Source: Olsenella sp. An285 (GTDB lineage Bacteria; Actinomycetota; Coriobacteriia; Coriobacteriales; Atopobiaceae). From it: DNA of 64,000 bases. Location: the NCBI RefSeq assembly GCF_002159625.1, contig NZ_NFIZ01000001.1:248001-312000 (forward strand), in the 5' to 3' direction. Below the pieces are notes generated by a model. That model was not told where the DNA came from, ran no database searches, and saw only the letters and a program-made list of their open reading frames with translations. The position numbers and the translations under genes were made by a program. Below, in pieces: positions 63,452-64,000 of the stretch; positions within the stretch are counted from its first letter, which is position 1; each line of letters begins with the position of its first letter.

Positions 63452-64000
63452 ATGCCAGTCGTCCCGTCTGGGCTATGCGCTTGAACCAGTAGGCGCTCGC
63501 CTTCGGCGTGCGCTTCTGCGTCTCGAAGTCGACGTAGAAGAACCCGTAGCGCTTGTTGTAGCCGTTGGTCCAGGAGAACTGGTCTTGCAGGCTCCACATG
63601 AAGTAACCGGTGACGTTCACGCCGCATTCAACGGCCTTGAGGATCCAGCGCAGGTGGTCCTCGACATAGGAGATGCGCTCGGAGTCATCGACCGCGCCGT
63701 CCACGAGCTCGTCCTTGCGCCCCATGCCGTTCTCGGTGACGAGGAGTTCCTTGTAGTTGGGGTAGCGCAGGGAGATGTCCATCATGAGGTCGAAGAGCCC
63801 CTTGGGGTAGATGATCCAGTCCCAATCCGTGGTGGGGATGCCGGGGCGCAGCGCGCGCTCGCCCACGCCGGCAACGCGCCAGCGGCCGGTGCCCTTGTCA
63901 CCCGTGCCGTTGTGATGCAAGTCGTTTTCGCCGTCATAGGCCTTGAGGAAGCGGCTCTGGTAGTAGTTGATGCCCATGCAGTCGTTGAGCTGGGCGGCGC
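63450..64000 (-). CDS. Glycoside hydrolase family 1 (6-phospho-beta-glucosidase type), 5' part outside the window
   Basis: The last ~183 residues, open to the window edge; full-length enzymes have 450-490. The catalytic nucleophile is in LLVTENGMGRKDE, preceded by the loop DWDWIIYPKGLFDLMMDISLRYPN. The C-terminal VTGYFMWSLQDQFSWTNGYNKRYGFFYVDFETQKRTPKASAYWFKRI is typical of GH1, where the loop lysine/tyrosine (NGYNKRYG) indicates 6-phospho-glycosides. Such enzymes split beta-glucosides imported by the PTS, in keeping with ptsI at the other end of the window. The stop is embedded in the terminator. Confidence 0.93.
   Translation of the reverse strand, partial: AAQLNDCMGINYYQSRFLKAYDGENDLHHNGTGDKGTGRWRVAGVGERALRPGIPTTDWDWIIYPKGLFDLMMDISLRYPNYKELLVTENGMGRKDELVDGAVDDSERISYVEDHLRWILKAVECGVNVTGYFMWSLQDQFSWTNGYNKRYGFFYVDFETQKRTPKASAYWFKRIAQTGRLA

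Overview
The window looks like a contiguous piece of a high-GC actinobacterial chromosome of the class Coriobacteriia, most likely an Atopobiaceae/Olsenella-type gut or oral anaerobe. That assignment is inference. It rests on the very GC-rich codon usage, the [FeFe]-hydrogenase maturation genes, the NADP glutamate dehydrogenase, the fermentative PTS/glycoside hydrolase genes, and the abundance of AgrA/LytTR, XRE and ABC-exporter genes together with RAYT-linked palindromes. There is no rRNA, no CRISPR array, no prophage and no recognisable defence island.

Layout. 1-5.7 kb: 3' part of ptsI, a RAYT (Y1) transposase flanked by REP palindromes, a YegS-type lipid kinase, a membrane protein, a tRNA-Pro/tRNA-Gly pair and gdhA. 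5.9-10.2 kb: a TM1266-family regulator with hydE, hydG and hydF, the complete H-cluster maturation set without hydA. 10.3-15 kb: carAB behind a PyrR-like attenuator. 15.2-21.3 kb: a PHP phosphatase, then a leftward operon of solute-binding protein, two permeases, ATPase and PHP hydrolase. 21.5-25.9 kb: response regulator, ABC transporter with two permeases, histidine kinase. 26-48 kb: an accessory, repeat-dense stretch of XRE regulators, GNAT acetyltransferases, a truncated FtsX permease, an ECF sigma/anti-sigma pair, ABC exporters, an MFS pump with a leader peptide, an AgrA/AgrC-like pair and a DUF2975/Cro-CI pair. 48.5-58.6 kb: serpin lipoprotein, tRNA-Leu, tig-clpP-clpX, GT8, TatD and valS. 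58.7-64 kb: an ABC-type pair, an IS110-family insertion, an unknown helical protein and the 3' part of a GH1 glucosidase.

The non-coding DNA is the striking part. Nearly every long intergenic gap, and several gene 3' ends, carries a palindromic element. At least four families can be separated: (1) REP palindromes around ATTGGGGACAGTCCCCAAT, about a dozen copies including variants with other but still complementary arms, with their probable RAYT transposase at 1529-2284; (2) three elements built on CCGGACA...TTTTGTCCGCAGAAACATG; (3) three ~140-bp elements whose ends carry two or three copies of GGTATGTACA-like decamers and whose middle holds a conserved TGACCTGC core; (4) long perfect hairpins whose arms differ while their loops are related. 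Several supply stop codons or C-terminal tails to neighbouring genes.

Over all of this lies a short dispersed word, CGAGAAGRAC. I count by eye about 55-60 copies (including copies of the inner 9-mer) in 64 kb, in both orientations, in genes and between genes, and sometimes as inverted pairs inside hairpins. It is sparse in carAB and most of valS. Density, symmetry and placement resemble the DNA uptake sequences of Pasteurellaceae and Neisseriaceae. This is my leading candidate for an undescribed system.
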